A DNA stretch of 64,000 bases from Oceanospirillales bacterium (GCA_004762125.1 SIHQ01000006.1:62001-126000), one strand, 5' to 3'. Positions 8,781 through 17,522 are shown, numbered from the stretch's first letter. Numbers and translations: made by a program. Notes: generated from the sequence alone by a model not told the origin.

Positions 8781-9845
8781 TCAAGAAGCCAATTTACTCA
8801 ACTTCTGCAATTGCTGATTCGCTTCCTGAACAATCTCTTTGATCAACTCTTCGCAACTCAACAGACTGTTAATCACACCGGCTACCTGTCCAGCCGGCAA
8901 AACACCTTCCGCCGGTTTTCCATCCACCATGGCCTTTTGAATCACCATTGGCGCATTTGCTGACATGATCGTCTGAGCGGCACTCAACTCACCTTCGCCA
9001 CGCATCTTCACTGCCGATTTGATGAGTTGAAAAACACTGGTTCCTGTGTATTTCCGATAGGCCAAACCACTGGTCAAAGCCATCATCAATCTTTTAATTC
9101 CGCCCGCTTTTTCAAGATTCCCCAACAGCTCATTAGTAATCATTCGCTGAGGCATACCATCGATGGCCCTGCTGATAATAATGCTGGAAGGGTTATTGGC
9201 ATTGACGTAACGATCCAGTGTTTTTGGTGGTACGGGGCTATCGCTGGTCATCAGGAAACGGGTTCCCATGGCAATGCCTTCCGCGCCATAAGCCAAAGCC
9301 GAAACCAGACCTCGACCGTCTTTGAATCCACCCGCAGCAATGACCGGAACATCAACCGCATCAACCACTTGAGGAAGCAGGATGGAAGTAGGAACAGAAC
9401 CGGTATGACCGCCACCTTCTCCACCTTGAACGGTGACCGCATCAGCGCCCATCTCTACTGCCTTGATAGCATGTTTCAGCGCACCAACTGTTGGCATACA
9501 AACAACGCCTGCCGCTTTCAGCTTGGTAATCATCTCTTTACCTGGTGAACGGCTGTAACTGACAGCTCTCACTCCGTGACGAACCACCATATCGACAATA
9601 TCTGCGGCATTAGCCTGATACATATGGAAGTTCACACCAAAAGGTTGGTCAGTTAACCCTTGGGTTTCGACAATGGCTTTTTCCATGTCTTCAGGAGGAA
9701 TAGTCGCACCGGCCAAAAAACCAAAGCCACCGGCATTACAAGTTGCCGCCACCAGTTTAGGGTCAGCAACCCAGCCCATGGCCGTTTGAATAATCGGGTA
9801 CTTGCACCCGAGCAGCTCGGTAAGACGGGTATTTATCGAAGACAT
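8781..9845 (-). CDS. ipdC: IpdC-like flavin-dependent reductase (nitronate monooxygenase fold)
   Basis: 354 residues. The ATG at 9845 has GGAGG about 13 nt upstream and sits 2 bp beyond the stop of the preceding gene, so I prefer it over the in-frame TTG at 9851. The TIM-barrel FMN motifs are present: PIIQTAMGWVA, VQGGEGGGHTG, IAAGGFKDGRGL and GTRFLMTSDS. Length and sequence track M. tuberculosis IpdC (355 residues), which reduces a CoA-thioester after ring D opening, closely enough to exclude a generic nitronate monooxygenase call. It is the second gene of unit A. Confidence 0.9.
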   Translation of the reverse strand: MSSINTRLTELLGCKYPIIQTAMGWVADPKLVAATCNAGGFGFLAGATIPPEDMEKAIVETQGLTDQPFGVNFHMYQANAADIVDMVVRHGVRAVSYSRSPGKEMITKLKAAGVVCMPTVGALKHAIKAVEMGADAVTVQGGEGGGHTGSVPTSILLPQVVDAVDVPVIAAGGFKDGRGLVSALAYGAEGIAMGTRFLMTSDSPVPPKTLDRYVNANNPSSIIISRAIDGMPQRMITNELLGNLEKAGGIKRLMMALTSGLAYRKYTGTSVFQLIKSAVKMRGEGELSAAQTIMSANAPMVIQKAMVDGKPAEGVLPAGQVAGVINSLLSCEELIKEIVQEANQQLQKLSKLAS

Positions 9846-9847
9846 AC

Positions 9848-10750
9848 TCAAGCTTCCGCCTCCGTTTTCTCTTTCTGCTGCTGTCTCTGGGAGTCAGCCA
9901 TGGCTTTACCATCAAAGCCACCAAGACGATCACCGGAAATCATTTCGTTATGAGTGTGAGCAAAGTGATGCAGACCAAAGGCCATGTCCATGGTTGAACG
10001 TTTGCCCATAAGATCTTCAGCGTTATTGATGACCTGTTTGGTCAACTGCAGACCCATACGCGGCATTTTGGCAATGCGCTTGGCCACCGCCATGGACTCT
10101 TCTTTCAGGAATTCTCTTGCCACGACCTTGTTGATCATACCCATCTGATAGGCACGGTCAGCGGACATACGTTCTCCTAGGAACAGGAATTCTTTGGCAA
10201 TTCTTGGGTTCAGCTCATGAACATGAGCAAAGTATTCAACACCGGGAATCCCCATACGAACGACAGGGTCAGAATAGAAAGAGTCTTCGGTTGCAATGAT
10301 CATGTCGCAGACCCAGGCCAGCATCAGACCACCTGCTACACAGGCACCCTGAACCATGGCGATAGTAGGCTTGGGGATATCACGCCAGCGACGGCACATG
10401 CCCAGATACACTTCCTGCTCACGGGCATAAAGAAATTCACCACCTGGCTTATTAGTGTGGTCATACCAGAGGTGAGCACGGTCAAAAGTCTTGTCTACAT
10501 CACGACCCGGGGTACCAATATCATGACCCGCAGAGAAGTGCTTACCGCTACCTGCCAGCATGATGACTTTTACTTCGTCATCATCAACCGCTCTTCTGAA
10601 CGCTGCGTCCAGAGCATAAGTCATGGCCGAGTTTTGGGCGTTGTTGTATTCAGGCCGGTTCATGGTGATAACCGCAACCTGATCAGAAACTTCGTAAAGC
10701 ACGCACTCTGTTTGGGTAGAGTCGTCGTTATTGTTATTCTTTTCTGTCAT
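9848..10750 (-). CDS. Enoyl-CoA hydratase/isomerase, first gene of steroid unit A
   Basis: 300 residues. Crotonase features: MNRPEYNNAQN, GKHFSAGHDIG (oxyanion hole) and VQGACVAGGLMLAWVCDMIIA. The usual catalytic Glu position near DPVVRMGIPG is Asp, and the central and C-terminal regions are longer than in a typical 260-residue hydratase. A plausible role is hydration of the unsaturated propionyl side chain before thiolysis, but I cannot assign the step. It opens unit A; the shared CATCGTC motif is about 175 bp upstream of its ATG. Confidence 0.85.
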   Translation of the reverse strand: MTEKNNNNDDSTQTECVLYEVSDQVAVITMNRPEYNNAQNSAMTYALDAAFRRAVDDDEVKVIMLAGSGKHFSAGHDIGTPGRDVDKTFDRAHLWYDHTNKPGGEFLYAREQEVYLGMCRRWRDIPKPTIAMVQGACVAGGLMLAWVCDMIIATEDSFYSDPVVRMGIPGVEYFAHVHELNPRIAKEFLFLGERMSADRAYQMGMINKVVAREFLKEESMAVAKRIAKMPRMGLQLTKQVINNAEDLMGKRSTMDMAFGLHHFAHTHNEMISGDRLGGFDGKAMADSQRQQQKEKTEAEA

Positions 10751-10787
10751 CGTCTGGCTCTCCGAAACGACCTCATTTCACGCCGGC

Positions 10788-10820
10788 AGACAGTCTGTTT
10801 TATCGTTATTTCACAGACTG
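10788..10820. promoter_or_regulatory. Palindrome CAGACAGTCTG and nearby CAGACTG
   Basis: An 11-bp perfect palindrome (10788-10798) and a CAGACTG copy (10814-10820) lie 38-70 bp upstream of unit A's first start codon. The arms CAGTCTGT/ACAGACTG also form an inverted repeat with a 14-bp spacer. Possible operator; not seen upstream of the other units. Confidence 0.3.
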
Positions 10821-10924
10821 AAATACAGTCACGTCCTTTGAAAACAGGTTGATAAACCAGTAACTAACTGGCTCTTTACCTTTCATTGACTGTGACTGAT
10901 TAAACCGGCTGAGGGGAGAGCTAT

Positions 10925-10945
10925 CATCGTCCGTGGAGACTAAGC
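10925..10945 (-). promoter_or_regulatory. Candidate steroid-regulon site, copy A
   Basis: Matches CATCGTCYNNNNAGACTAA with core inverted repeat GTCC-GTGG-AGAC. It lies 175 bp upstream of the unit A start codon and shares sequence and orientation with copies B and C. Confidence 0.5.
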
Positions 10946-10969
10946 AAATAAGTCTGACCGTAAACAGGA

Positions 10970-10993
10970 AAAGGCCGTATCGAACGGCCCTTC
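10970..10993 (-). terminator. Terminator-like hairpin after the 109-residue gene
   Basis: AAGGCCGT / ACGGCCCTT pair across a 5-nt loop with one bulge, just past the stop of the leftward gene at 10998. Confidence 0.5.
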
Positions 10994-10997
10994 TGAA

Positions 10998-11327
10998 TCA
11001 GCAAGATATTGACTGACAATTGCTAGCAGTAAAACTTGGGGTGTTCAGATCCTCTGATCCACCGGAGTTGTAAAGAACAGGTTTGACCGTCGATTGAAAT
11101 ACTGAATCCAGTAAAACCTTAACTCGATCATCATGAGATAAAAAAGCTCTGGCTGTATTAGCAATGAAGTTCAACGATGAAACACCGTTAGCGGCCGACT
11201 GAAGAATCCCTTCTACGGCATGCTCAGATGTCGAGACAAGCGCAGGTTTTTTAAGGTCAGTCGCATGAAGTTCTGCCACGGAGACGACAACAGGTAAGGC
11301 AATTACCAACAACCAACTGTTTTTCAT
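10998..11327 (-). CDS. Small secreted protein of unknown function
   Basis: 109 residues. AGGGAATAATA precedes the ATG, giving a good ribosome site. The first 22 or so residues form a signal peptide (KNSWLLVIALPVVVSVAELHA). The mature part is polar and ends with two cysteines six residues apart (NCQSISC), which could form a disulfide after export. I recognise no family. It is transcribed in the same direction as steroid unit A but a hairpin and a 250-bp leader separate them, so it is probably its own unit. Confidence 0.65.
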   Translation of the reverse strand: MKNSWLLVIALPVVVSVAELHATDLKKPALVSTSEHAVEGILQSAANGVSSLNFIANTARAFLSHDDRVKVLLDSVFQSTVKPVLYNSGGSEDLNTPSFTASNCQSISC

Positions 11328-11446
11328 TATTATTCCCTAATATTTGAATTAGTATCGGGATTTAGAACAGTCAGGCTCGAATTAGTTCCACTCTTACAGC
11401 TTCAAAGCAGCCAGACGCACGGCAACGAATTATTAGAGATGCTCAT

Positions 11447-12073
11447 ATGACCTATTTATGGAATAAAGCCTTAAAACCACAAGCAGTGCTTATTCTAGCT
11501 CACGGCGCCGGTGCAGCCATGGACAGTGAATTTATGGAGATCATGTCAAAGCTAGTCGTTGAGCAGGGAATTTCAGTGGTTCGCTTCGAGTTCCCCTATA
11601 TGCAGGAGCGAAGAATCAACGGCAAAAAGCGTCCGCCTGACCGTCAGCCCAAGCTGCTAGCGTGCTGGAAGGAAGTGCTGGACGATGTGAAAAGCCAGAC
11701 TGATCTACCTGTTTTCATTGGAGGCAAATCCATGGGAGGACGAATGGCTACTTTGTTAGCTGCTGAAGGTACTGAAACTGCCGGAATTATATGTCTGGGG
11801 TATCCCTTTTATGCCGTCGGTAAACTGGACAAGCCCCGCACAGAACATCTGAAAAACCTAACAACTCCTACTCTGATTCTTCAAGGAGAAAGAGACACCA
11901 TGGGCAATACCGAGAACGTTACTCGTTATCAGCTATCCGACCAGATCAACATTGAGTGGTTTGATGACGGTAACCACGATCTAAAACCAAGAAAAGTTTC
12001 AGGATTTACGCATCAACAACACCTTGAATCTGCAGCAAGAATGATCGCTGATTTTATGAAGACAAAAATTTAA
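11447..12073 (+). CDS. Alpha/beta hydrolase (KANL3/Tex30-like)
   Basis: 208 residues, a compact alpha/beta hydrolase: AHGAGAAMDSEF near the N-terminus (oxyanion loop), nucleophile motif GGKSMGGRMAT, Asp in LQGERDTMG and His in DGNHDLKPRK. These are the hallmarks of the small dienelactone-hydrolase-like COG3571 family, whose substrates are mostly unknown. The last 181 bp, including the stop, are duplicated at 15180-15360, so this gene borders a possible inserted segment. It is intact here. Confidence 0.85.
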   Translation: MTYLWNKALKPQAVLILAHGAGAAMDSEFMEIMSKLVVEQGISVVRFEFPYMQERRINGKKRPPDRQPKLLACWKEVLDDVKSQTDLPVFIGGKSMGGRMATLLAAEGTETAGIICLGYPFYAVGKLDKPRTEHLKNLTTPTLILQGERDTMGNTENVTRYQLSDQINIEWFDDGNHDLKPRKVSGFTHQQHLESAARMIADFMKTKI

Positions 12074-12081
12074 TCTCGGTA
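11901..12081 (+). repeat. Direct repeat copy 1 (3' end of hydrolase gene)
   Basis: 181 bp matching 15180-15360 with two differences that I counted (G/A in both). It covers the last ~57 codons, the stop and a few bases beyond. Confidence 0.95.
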
Positions 12082-12302
12082 TTACGCCATATATTCAAAT
12101 GGTCTACAGAGTTCGCACCTCAATTGAAAGTTTTCTCTCAAAGTAAATAAACTGAAAACTAAGCATTATTTTGGAGTTAGCTGACCATGTTTCTATTACG
12201 ATTTTCTGACAAATATTAGTAAGCAAGAATTGTCCCTAACACTTTCATAGGGTTCAGATTTTATAGTTTGAGCACGAGCTACAAAGCGAATGCACAATAA
12301 AA

Positions 12303-12330
12303 AAAGAGACCGCATCGCTGCGGCCTCTTT
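12303..12330 (-). terminator. Rho-independent terminator of the DsbB-like operon
   Basis: AAAGAGACCGCA / TGCGGCCTCTTT arms around a 4-nt loop with one mismatch. Read leftward it is followed by a run of U, as expected for a terminator of the gene ending at 12450. Confidence 0.8.
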
Positions 12331-12394
12331 CAATCACGGCTTAAAGGCATCGAGTACTTAAGTGTGTAGACACACGTAATCGAATATCTAATCA

Positions 12395-12425
12395 GTCATT
12401 TGCCCGCCGTAGGCGGGCAAATGAC
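12395..12425. repeat. Perfect 14-bp inverted repeat
   Basis: GTCATTTGCCCGCC and its exact complement flank a 3-nt loop. No U-tract follows on either strand, so it could be a REP-like element or a second transcription stop. Confidence 0.7.
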
Positions 12426-12449
12426 ACCTGAATTCATATGTCTGGGTAC

Positions 12450-13043
12450 TTACCAGTTCCAGCCATGTTCCAACCAACCCCAATAAACAGGTGGGTATGG
12501 TGCTTTCAGTGGTGGAGGGCCAACCAATGCGAAAGAAAGAACCAGGTTCCCTACAATCAAAAACAATACGGCATAAAGCGTGAATTTTTGCAGATTATTT
12601 AGAGTTCTACCAACTTTAGGGATTGATTTACAGAAATCAAAAATATTTGGAAGCATACTCATCAATAAGCCTACTACCAGAACGACAGCTGTCTGTAATA
12701 AGAAGCCCCAGAAATACATATGAACACCCATGAAACGACCTTCTGTACCTTCGAATGCGAACCAATGGAAGGTGGAATGACGAATGCTCATATAAATATC
12801 AATTGACGCGATGATAAGAATGAAACCGACGAACTGCGGTTTTGGACCATATCGCAGTACTAGGCAGGAAACCAGCATGACTAGTAGAATGAGCTGCCTG
12901 GTTATCAAGCAACTGGCGCAAGGCATATCGCCTAGAAATAATTGCTCATAGAACGTCGCTGTGAATACCCCAAAACCGAGTATAAGAATGGCAATAGAAA
13001 CGACGTTGTAAAAACTGTTTTCTTTAATATCAAATTTAAACAT
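12450..13043 (-). CDS. DsbB-like membrane thiol oxidoreductase
   Basis: 197 residues with about five hydrophobic segments. The motif MPCASCLITRQ after the first segment matches the quinone-linked CxxC-x(n)-R region of DsbB. The second DsbB cysteine pair is not evident; only a lone Cys is seen near residue 135. DsbB proteins reoxidise periplasmic DsbA. The ribosome site GGAGATAAGTC begins directly after the stop of the 55-residue membrane protein upstream, so the two are probably translated together. It could be a specialised DsbB relative with an unusual partner. Confidence 0.75.
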   Translation of the reverse strand: MFKFDIKENSFYNVVSIAILILGFGVFTATFYEQLFLGDMPCASCLITRQLILLVMLVSCLVLRYGPKPQFVGFILIIASIDIYMSIRHSTFHWFAFEGTEGRFMGVHMYFWGFLLQTAVVLVVGLLMSMLPNIFDFCKSIPKVGRTLNNLQKFTLYAVLFLIVGNLVLSFALVGPPPLKAPYPPVYWGWLEHGWNW

Positions 13044-13054
13044 GACTTATCTCC

Positions 13055-13222
13055 TTATACCGGTCCGTAGAAAAATGGGTGTTTCCAGATATAGGCAATG
13101 ATATAACCGACTAGAGTGAGCAGGGATATAAGAAACCAGCGAATGGAACGATCCTCTTTCTCTGGTGTTTTAATTAACCACCAGCAGACAAATGCCATAA
13201 AAACATAGATCAGTGTATTCAT
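13055..13222 (-). CDS. Small 55-residue membrane protein upstream of dsbB-like gene
   Basis: ATG at 13222, stop at 13055-13057. It begins MNTLIYVFMAFVCWWLIKTP, then a charged loop EKEDRSIRW and a second hydrophobic segment FLISLLTLVGYIIAYIW, giving two likely membrane helices. Its stop is 11 bp before the DsbB-like start and the intervening bases are that gene's ribosome site, which argues for a real coupled gene. Function unknown; it could assist or partner the DsbB-like protein. Confidence 0.6.
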   Translation of the reverse strand: MNTLIYVFMAFVCWWLIKTPEKEDRSIRWFLISLLTLVGYIIAYIWKHPFFYGPV

Positions 13223-13410
13223 AATGAACTCATCGAAAGGGACAAATAATTGTTTTCGAAGTCATTATTGAATTAATTGATGTGAATAATGATGATGCAA
13301 GGCAAGCGGCAACACGAACAAATAAATAAAAAATATTTGTCCGCTGCCTTCTACTGCTTCGATTCAATTAACCCCCTACGGTATAAGGCGTCTGTGAGTT
13401 ACTCCACTAC

Positions 13411-14823
13411 CTACTTAGTGATAGGTTTGGAAAGGTTTGGGTTTTGTAAATACGTCTGAAGATCCTTTACTTGCCCGATTCCAGCTCTATCAAGAGCGGA
13501 AAAACGTTGGTAGTTGTACTCTGCGCCCTTCGGGTTATCAGCTTGTTCATCGGCAACACCAAGGAGATAATAGTTAAGAGGACTAGGTGAACTCTCTGCA
13601 GCAAAGAAAAGATAAGGATATGCTTTTTCAATTTCGTTGTTGAGTAATAATGCCATGCCCAAGGTGGTATTGGAGATGTTGCATCGAGGATTCTGTTCAA
13701 AGGCTGCTTCAGCCAATTGTAAGGCTAAATCTCTGTCTTTCTCTTTTTTATCGTTTAAAAACTTCATTGTTGATATATAGGAGTTTAAAGAATCCAGTAA
13801 GTAGTAAGATCGCCCCTCTTTTTTCAGGTTGTTTAGACTCTCTTCCATTTCCAATAAATCTTTCGCACCTTTTCCTTGATAAAACAGTGAAATGCCTTGA
13901 GCTATGATTTTCCAGTCATCGTAGCTTTCAATAGATGTTATCCGGTGATTGGAAATATTGTAATCAGTTTGGTCGGGTAATATATAGGTTTTAGCTTCAA
14001 GAATAAGGTCGCCGATAGGAGAAAAGAAATCATCTGAAGTGAATTTTTTTTCGAATTTCACAATCTGAGTTTTGTTGTTTTTTATAAACTGAAGATTAAG
14101 ATTTATTTTGTAGCCTGAGTTTTCAGATTTTAACCATGATTTTAATTTATATCCCTGTTCTGATACTTTTATCTGATCTCTAGTCTCCAGATATTCTCCG
14201 CGGTAACCGACAATGTTTTTGGATGAATTAAGGCCAAAATAAATGTATTCATAGACGCTTTTAGCCATTTCATAGTCAGAGCTGTGATCAAGAGCAATTT
14301 CGTTGAATATTACGGGGACAATATATTGTCCCGAATTTTGAGTGACCAGTTGGGGGGATTGTTTAGAATCTTCCATCATGAGGTAAGTGGCAGAAATAAG
14401 CATCAGAGAAAGAATTAATGCTACAGCTACTACAGGAAGTGTCTTTCCTGATTTCTTTTTAACACAACTTGTTGCTATTGCTCTATCAACCACTATTTCT
14501 GATGTTTCTACATCGAATAGGTAACCTTGTTTTGGAATGGTTTTTATAATGTTATACGGCCTGTTAGTGTCACACAGCTGAGTCCTGAGCAAGCTAATCA
14601 CTTGACGAACAAGGTTGTCTGAAACCTCTTTTCTTTCCCAAACACCGTTTGCTATTTCCCGAGTATTCACGACCTGACCATTGTACTCAACGAAAAACAT
14701 AAGCATGCGAGACTGAAGTGGCTCTAGGTGATGTCGCTCTCCGCCAATAGTTAAATAATGCTCAGCAGCGTTGAAGATAATTTCTTGATCAGCGTGGAGA
14801 CAGTAGGACTGAGATAGAGGCAT
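13411..14823 (-). CDS. ToxR/CadC-like membrane-bound transcription regulator
   Basis: 470 residues from the ATG at 14823. Residues ~8-105 form an OmpR/ToxR winged helix (MLMFFVEYNGQVVNTREIANGVW, LVRQVISLLRTQL, IIKTIPKQGYLF). A single membrane helix follows at about 131-150 (TLPVVAVALILSLMLISATYLMM). The long C-terminal part should be periplasmic and has TPR-like helices near its end (LALQLAEAAFEQNPRC, YYLLGVADEQADNPKGAEYNYQR). Such regulators sense periplasmic conditions and bind DNA from the membrane. Target unknown; it lies in the repeat-flanked segment with the DsbB-like gene. Confidence 0.85.
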   Translation of the reverse strand: MPLSQSYCLHADQEIIFNAAEHYLTIGGERHHLEPLQSRMLMFFVEYNGQVVNTREIANGVWERKEVSDNLVRQVISLLRTQLCDTNRPYNIIKTIPKQGYLFDVETSEIVVDRAIATSCVKKKSGKTLPVVAVALILSLMLISATYLMMEDSKQSPQLVTQNSGQYIVPVIFNEIALDHSSDYEMAKSVYEYIYFGLNSSKNIVGYRGEYLETRDQIKVSEQGYKLKSWLKSENSGYKINLNLQFIKNNKTQIVKFEKKFTSDDFFSPIGDLILEAKTYILPDQTDYNISNHRITSIESYDDWKIIAQGISLFYQGKGAKDLLEMEESLNNLKKEGRSYYLLDSLNSYISTMKFLNDKKEKDRDLALQLAEAAFEQNPRCNISNTTLGMALLLNNEIEKAYPYLFFAAESSPSPLNYYLLGVADEQADNPKGAEYNYQRFSALDRAGIGQVKDLQTYLQNPNLSKPITK

Positions 14824-15118
14824 TACAGACAAGCTCTAGGTAACTAATGGTTAATACTAAAAGAATAAATCAAGAGGTAGCAAGGTATAACTAGAATCTA
14901 TAGTTAACTGACTGATAGGAAGAGATCGTTCTATATGAGCGACCACATGAATGATACCAACGCCGCATAGCATGGTCAGTAGATCAATACTTTATCAGTT
15001 AACGGGTACAAGCGAACTCTGACTGATCATCAGATTTTTTATCGATTTTTCAGTTTTTCAATCAATAACTCTAATACACTTGCTCTAGCGTCATTTAAGC
15101 TTTCATACTCTAGGGAGT

Positions 15119-15152
15119 CCAACGGGGTAAAGGGAGCTGTTCCCCGTTAGTC
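15119..15152. repeat. Hairpin AACGGGG/CCCCGTT
   Basis: 7-bp outer arms around a partly self-complementary loop (GGGA...TCCC), 28 bp before the second direct repeat. It may mark the end of the inserted segment or act as a terminator. Confidence 0.4.
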
Positions 15153-15179
15153 GCAGCATCAGCCGAACACTAGATAGCT

Positions 15180-15360
15180 TGGGCAATACCGAGAACGTTA
15201 CTCGTTATCAGCTATCCGACCAGATCAACATTGAGTGGTTTGATGACGGTAACCACGATCTAAAACCAAGAAAAGTTTCAGGATTTACACATCAACAACA
15301 CCTTGAATCTGCAGCAAGAATGATCGCTAATTTTATGAAGACAAAAATTTAATCTCGGTA
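15180..15360 (+). pseudogene. Direct repeat copy 2: 3' fragment of the alpha/beta hydrolase gene
   Basis: The 181-bp copy of 11901-12081 retains the frame for the last 57 codons and the stop but has no 5' part. Only two differences from the intact gene suggest a recent duplication or recombination. Confidence 0.9.
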
Positions 15361-15412
15361 CTGCAGAGAGTATGATCAACCACAGAAATACAACAAAGAG
15401 AGAATCACGAAC

Positions 15413-15676
15413 ATGGAGTCCAGCAACACGATCTTCCTGGGTATTCCAAAAGTGCCTGCCAGATATAAACGTCTAGTACCGCCTTTTCTGATTTCACTCT
15501 TTATGACCTGTGTGGTATCGCTGATCAGCACCATTAAAAGCACCGGATTCAGTTCTGAAATCATTCAACACTGGCCCTTGGCTTGGCTAATTTCATGGTT
15601 GATCGCTTTCCCGGTTTTGCTTTTTGTCCTGCCTATGGTTGGCAGGTTGACTGGTAAAATAGTGGCTGCAGAGTAA
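15413..15676 (+). CDS. DUF2798-type small membrane protein
   Basis: 87 residues with two hydrophobic helices (LISLFMTCVVSLISTIK and WLISWLIAFPVLLFVLPMVG), matching the layout and C-terminal VGRLTGKIV motif of DUF2798 proteins. Function unknown. The ATG at 15413 lies 52 bp after the second direct repeat, so this gene borders the possible insertion. A terminator-like hairpin separates it from the facing ipdB gene. Confidence 0.75.
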   Translation: MESSNTIFLGIPKVPARYKRLVPPFLISLFMTCVVSLISTIKSTGFSSEIIQHWPLAWLISWLIAFPVLLFVLPMVGRLTGKIVAAE

Positions 15677-15686
15677 AAGGCGGGAG

Positions 15687-15713
15687 AAAAGGCACAGAAA
15701 GTCTGCGCCTTTT
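15687..15713. terminator. Bidirectional terminator between DUF2798 gene and ipdB
   Basis: AAAAGGC(A)CAGA / TCTG(C)GCCTTTT arms. It has A and T runs on both sides and sits between convergent genes. Confidence 0.75.
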
Positions 15714-15726
15714 GGGCTTCACAGTT

Positions 15727-16521
15727 TTAGCTACGATCGCCCGAAGGATTGTCCTTCAACTGCTTTGAACGCAGGTTGTGAGGATCGAGCTGACGAATCA
15801 CAGCCAACTGCTCTTCACTAGGAGCAACCGTTACAGTCACATCATCCGGCACACAAACCTCAAAGCCTGTATTTTCCAGAACCTGCTCAGTAGTAATGCC
15901 CGGATGAAGGCTGATCAGTCTCAATTGATGCTCAGGGCCGTTCCAGTCCATCACACAGAGATCAGTAATCACCAGACGAATATCAACGTCATCCAACTTA
16001 TAACCCTTGGGCAAGCGTGCTGGATTATAACCGATGGAAGCCACCATATCGCACTCGCCATCCACAAACACACGCTTGTTATGGCTCGGTACAAAAAAGC
16101 TGTTACCGTGACTGATGGAATTACCAGGGAAGCCGCGAACGCCCAACATCTGAACTTTTGGCTGCTCATAGCTGCCACCCAGAGCAGATATATTCGCCTG
16201 CCCGTATTTATCGATCTGGGTTGGCCCCACCATTGCGTGACGCTTACCGCTCCAGACATTGTCAAAGATACGGGAAAAGCCCATCCAGGTTTCATTCTTT
16301 TGTACATGATCTTCTGAACGGCTACCTACCGGATTAGGCTCAGACAGCACATAAGCTTCCGAGTCCGTCATCATCAGATCGGTATTACTGGTTTTCATAG
16401 CCAGGCTGGCTGCCAGTCTTGGAATCATACCAATACCGGTCGCAAGCACTTCACCGTCGTTTTTAAACGCTTCAGAACCGGCACAAATCATTAATTCTGC
16501 GAGAGAATAATCATTATTCAT
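15727..16521 (-). CDS. ipdB: IpdB-like CoA-transferase-family subunit
   Basis: 264 residues. It shows class I CoA-transferase beta features: ELMICAGSEAFKNDGEVLATG at the N-terminus, NISALGGSYEQPKVQMLGVRGFPGN, and FVDGECDMVASIGY. IpdAB is a two-subunit hydrolase that opens ring C of the COCHEA-CoA intermediate despite its CoA-transferase fold. The gene follows ipdA by 14 bp with GAGGG before its ATG. Pairing with an IpdA that matches the mycobacterial protein makes the assignment firm. Confidence 0.9.
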   Translation of the reverse strand: MNNDYSLAELMICAGSEAFKNDGEVLATGIGMIPRLAASLAMKTSNTDLMMTDSEAYVLSEPNPVGSRSEDHVQKNETWMGFSRIFDNVWSGKRHAMVGPTQIDKYGQANISALGGSYEQPKVQMLGVRGFPGNSISHGNSFFVPSHNKRVFVDGECDMVASIGYNPARLPKGYKLDDVDIRLVITDLCVMDWNGPEHQLRLISLHPGITTEQVLENTGFEVCVPDDVTVTVAPSEEQLAVIRQLDPHNLRSKQLKDNPSGDRS

Positions 16522-16535
16522 TGTAAAACCCTCTC

Positions 16536-17411
16536 TTAATAGACCGGCAACGGTTGTTGTTTAATAGCATCCAGACCACCAACCTTTGATTGGTACTCTT
16601 CTTCGGTAGAATCTTTGATGTACTTATCAAAATACACTGAGAAACCACCTTCTTTAGCTGAAGCGTTGTATTCCTTGAAGTGTTCGACATCAAAACCGTA
16701 CAACGGAGTACACGATGACGGATGAGCGCCACCAGGAACCAGACTAACGCCCGTTGTCATGGATCGTTCCCAATAAACGTAACGGGATTCTTCCGGATTA
16801 TTAAAATAATCAGAATCAACCATCTCGTCACACGTCACATAGGTTTTATCCGCAGCACGGGCAAACCAGTCGTCCATGTAATGGTCGTTACCCTTGATCT
16901 GGCAAACACCGCGCTCATCAGCACGATCAACGTGCAACAGAGAAACGTCCAATTTCAGGGCGGGCATAGCGACCCACTCTTTATCATCGTAAGGGCTTTC
17001 AATGATTTTCAGCTCAGGGTTGACCTTAACTACGTCAGTACCCAAACCAATCTGAGTCGGAATGTACGGAACTCCCCAGGACGCTGCACGCAGACCCAAC
17101 AGCATCATACCTTCATCAATTTCCATGGTCTCAATGGCACCGCTTTGGCGTGCCTGACGGAAATAAGGCTCCAGCGGAATAAAGTCCAATGATACGAAAG
17201 CAAAGATAACCTTCTTCACCTTACCGGCTGCACACAGCATGCCGACATCAGCACCACCATAAGCAACAATGGTCAGATCCTTAACATCAGAGCGAAGAAT
17301 TTCACGAATCATAGCCATCGGCTTGCGACGAGGACCCCAGCCGCCAATACCGATAGTCATGCCATCGCGCAGCTCACCGACGATGTCCGTCGTGGTCATA
17401 CGTTTATCCAT
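16536..17411 (-). CDS. ipdA: IpdA-like CoA-transferase-family subunit
   Basis: 291 residues (mycobacterial IpdA is 292). Shared blocks include LRDGMTIGIGGWGPRRKPMA, REILRSDVKDLTIVAYGGADVG, CAAGKVKKV and AMPALKLDVSLLH, all close to IpdA and unlike ordinary acetate CoA-transferase alpha chains. With IpdB it hydrolyses ring C of the steroid remnant. It sits between hsaC and ipdB in unit B; a CGATGC/GCATCG hairpin at 17523-17540 lies in the hsaC-ipdA gap. Confidence 0.92.
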   Translation of the reverse strand: MDKRMTTTDIVGELRDGMTIGIGGWGPRRKPMAMIREILRSDVKDLTIVAYGGADVGMLCAAGKVKKVIFAFVSLDFIPLEPYFRQARQSGAIETMEIDEGMMLLGLRAASWGVPYIPTQIGLGTDVVKVNPELKIIESPYDDKEWVAMPALKLDVSLLHVDRADERGVCQIKGNDHYMDDWFARAADKTYVTCDEMVDSDYFNNPEESRYVYWERSMTTGVSLVPGGAHPSSCTPLYGFDVEHFKEYNASAKEGGFSVYFDKYIKDSTEEEYQSKVGGLDAIKQQPLPVY

Positions 17412-17522
17412 AGTTACACCTATTTATTCTTATCCAAACCCACAACAACTTGTCGGGGTATTGCCACGATGTGTAGCAGGCGGGAGTCTTGTTTGTTTCT
17501 CAAAGGCCAGGCCTGCTAGCGA

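Larger units (their letters stand above)
12074..12449. other. Intergenic interval with two hairpins
   Basis: The 376-bp gap holds the tail of direct repeat 1, an A/T-rich stretch without a convincing ORF, and two strong hairpins (12303-12330 and 12395-12425). Confidence 0.6.
14824..15412. other. Intergenic interval with hairpin and hydrolase-gene fragment
   Basis: Apart from the hairpin at 15119-15152 and the 181-bp repeat at 15180-15360, I see no supported gene. The first ~290 bp are A/T-rich and should contain the promoter of the leftward ToxR-like gene. Confidence 0.6.
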
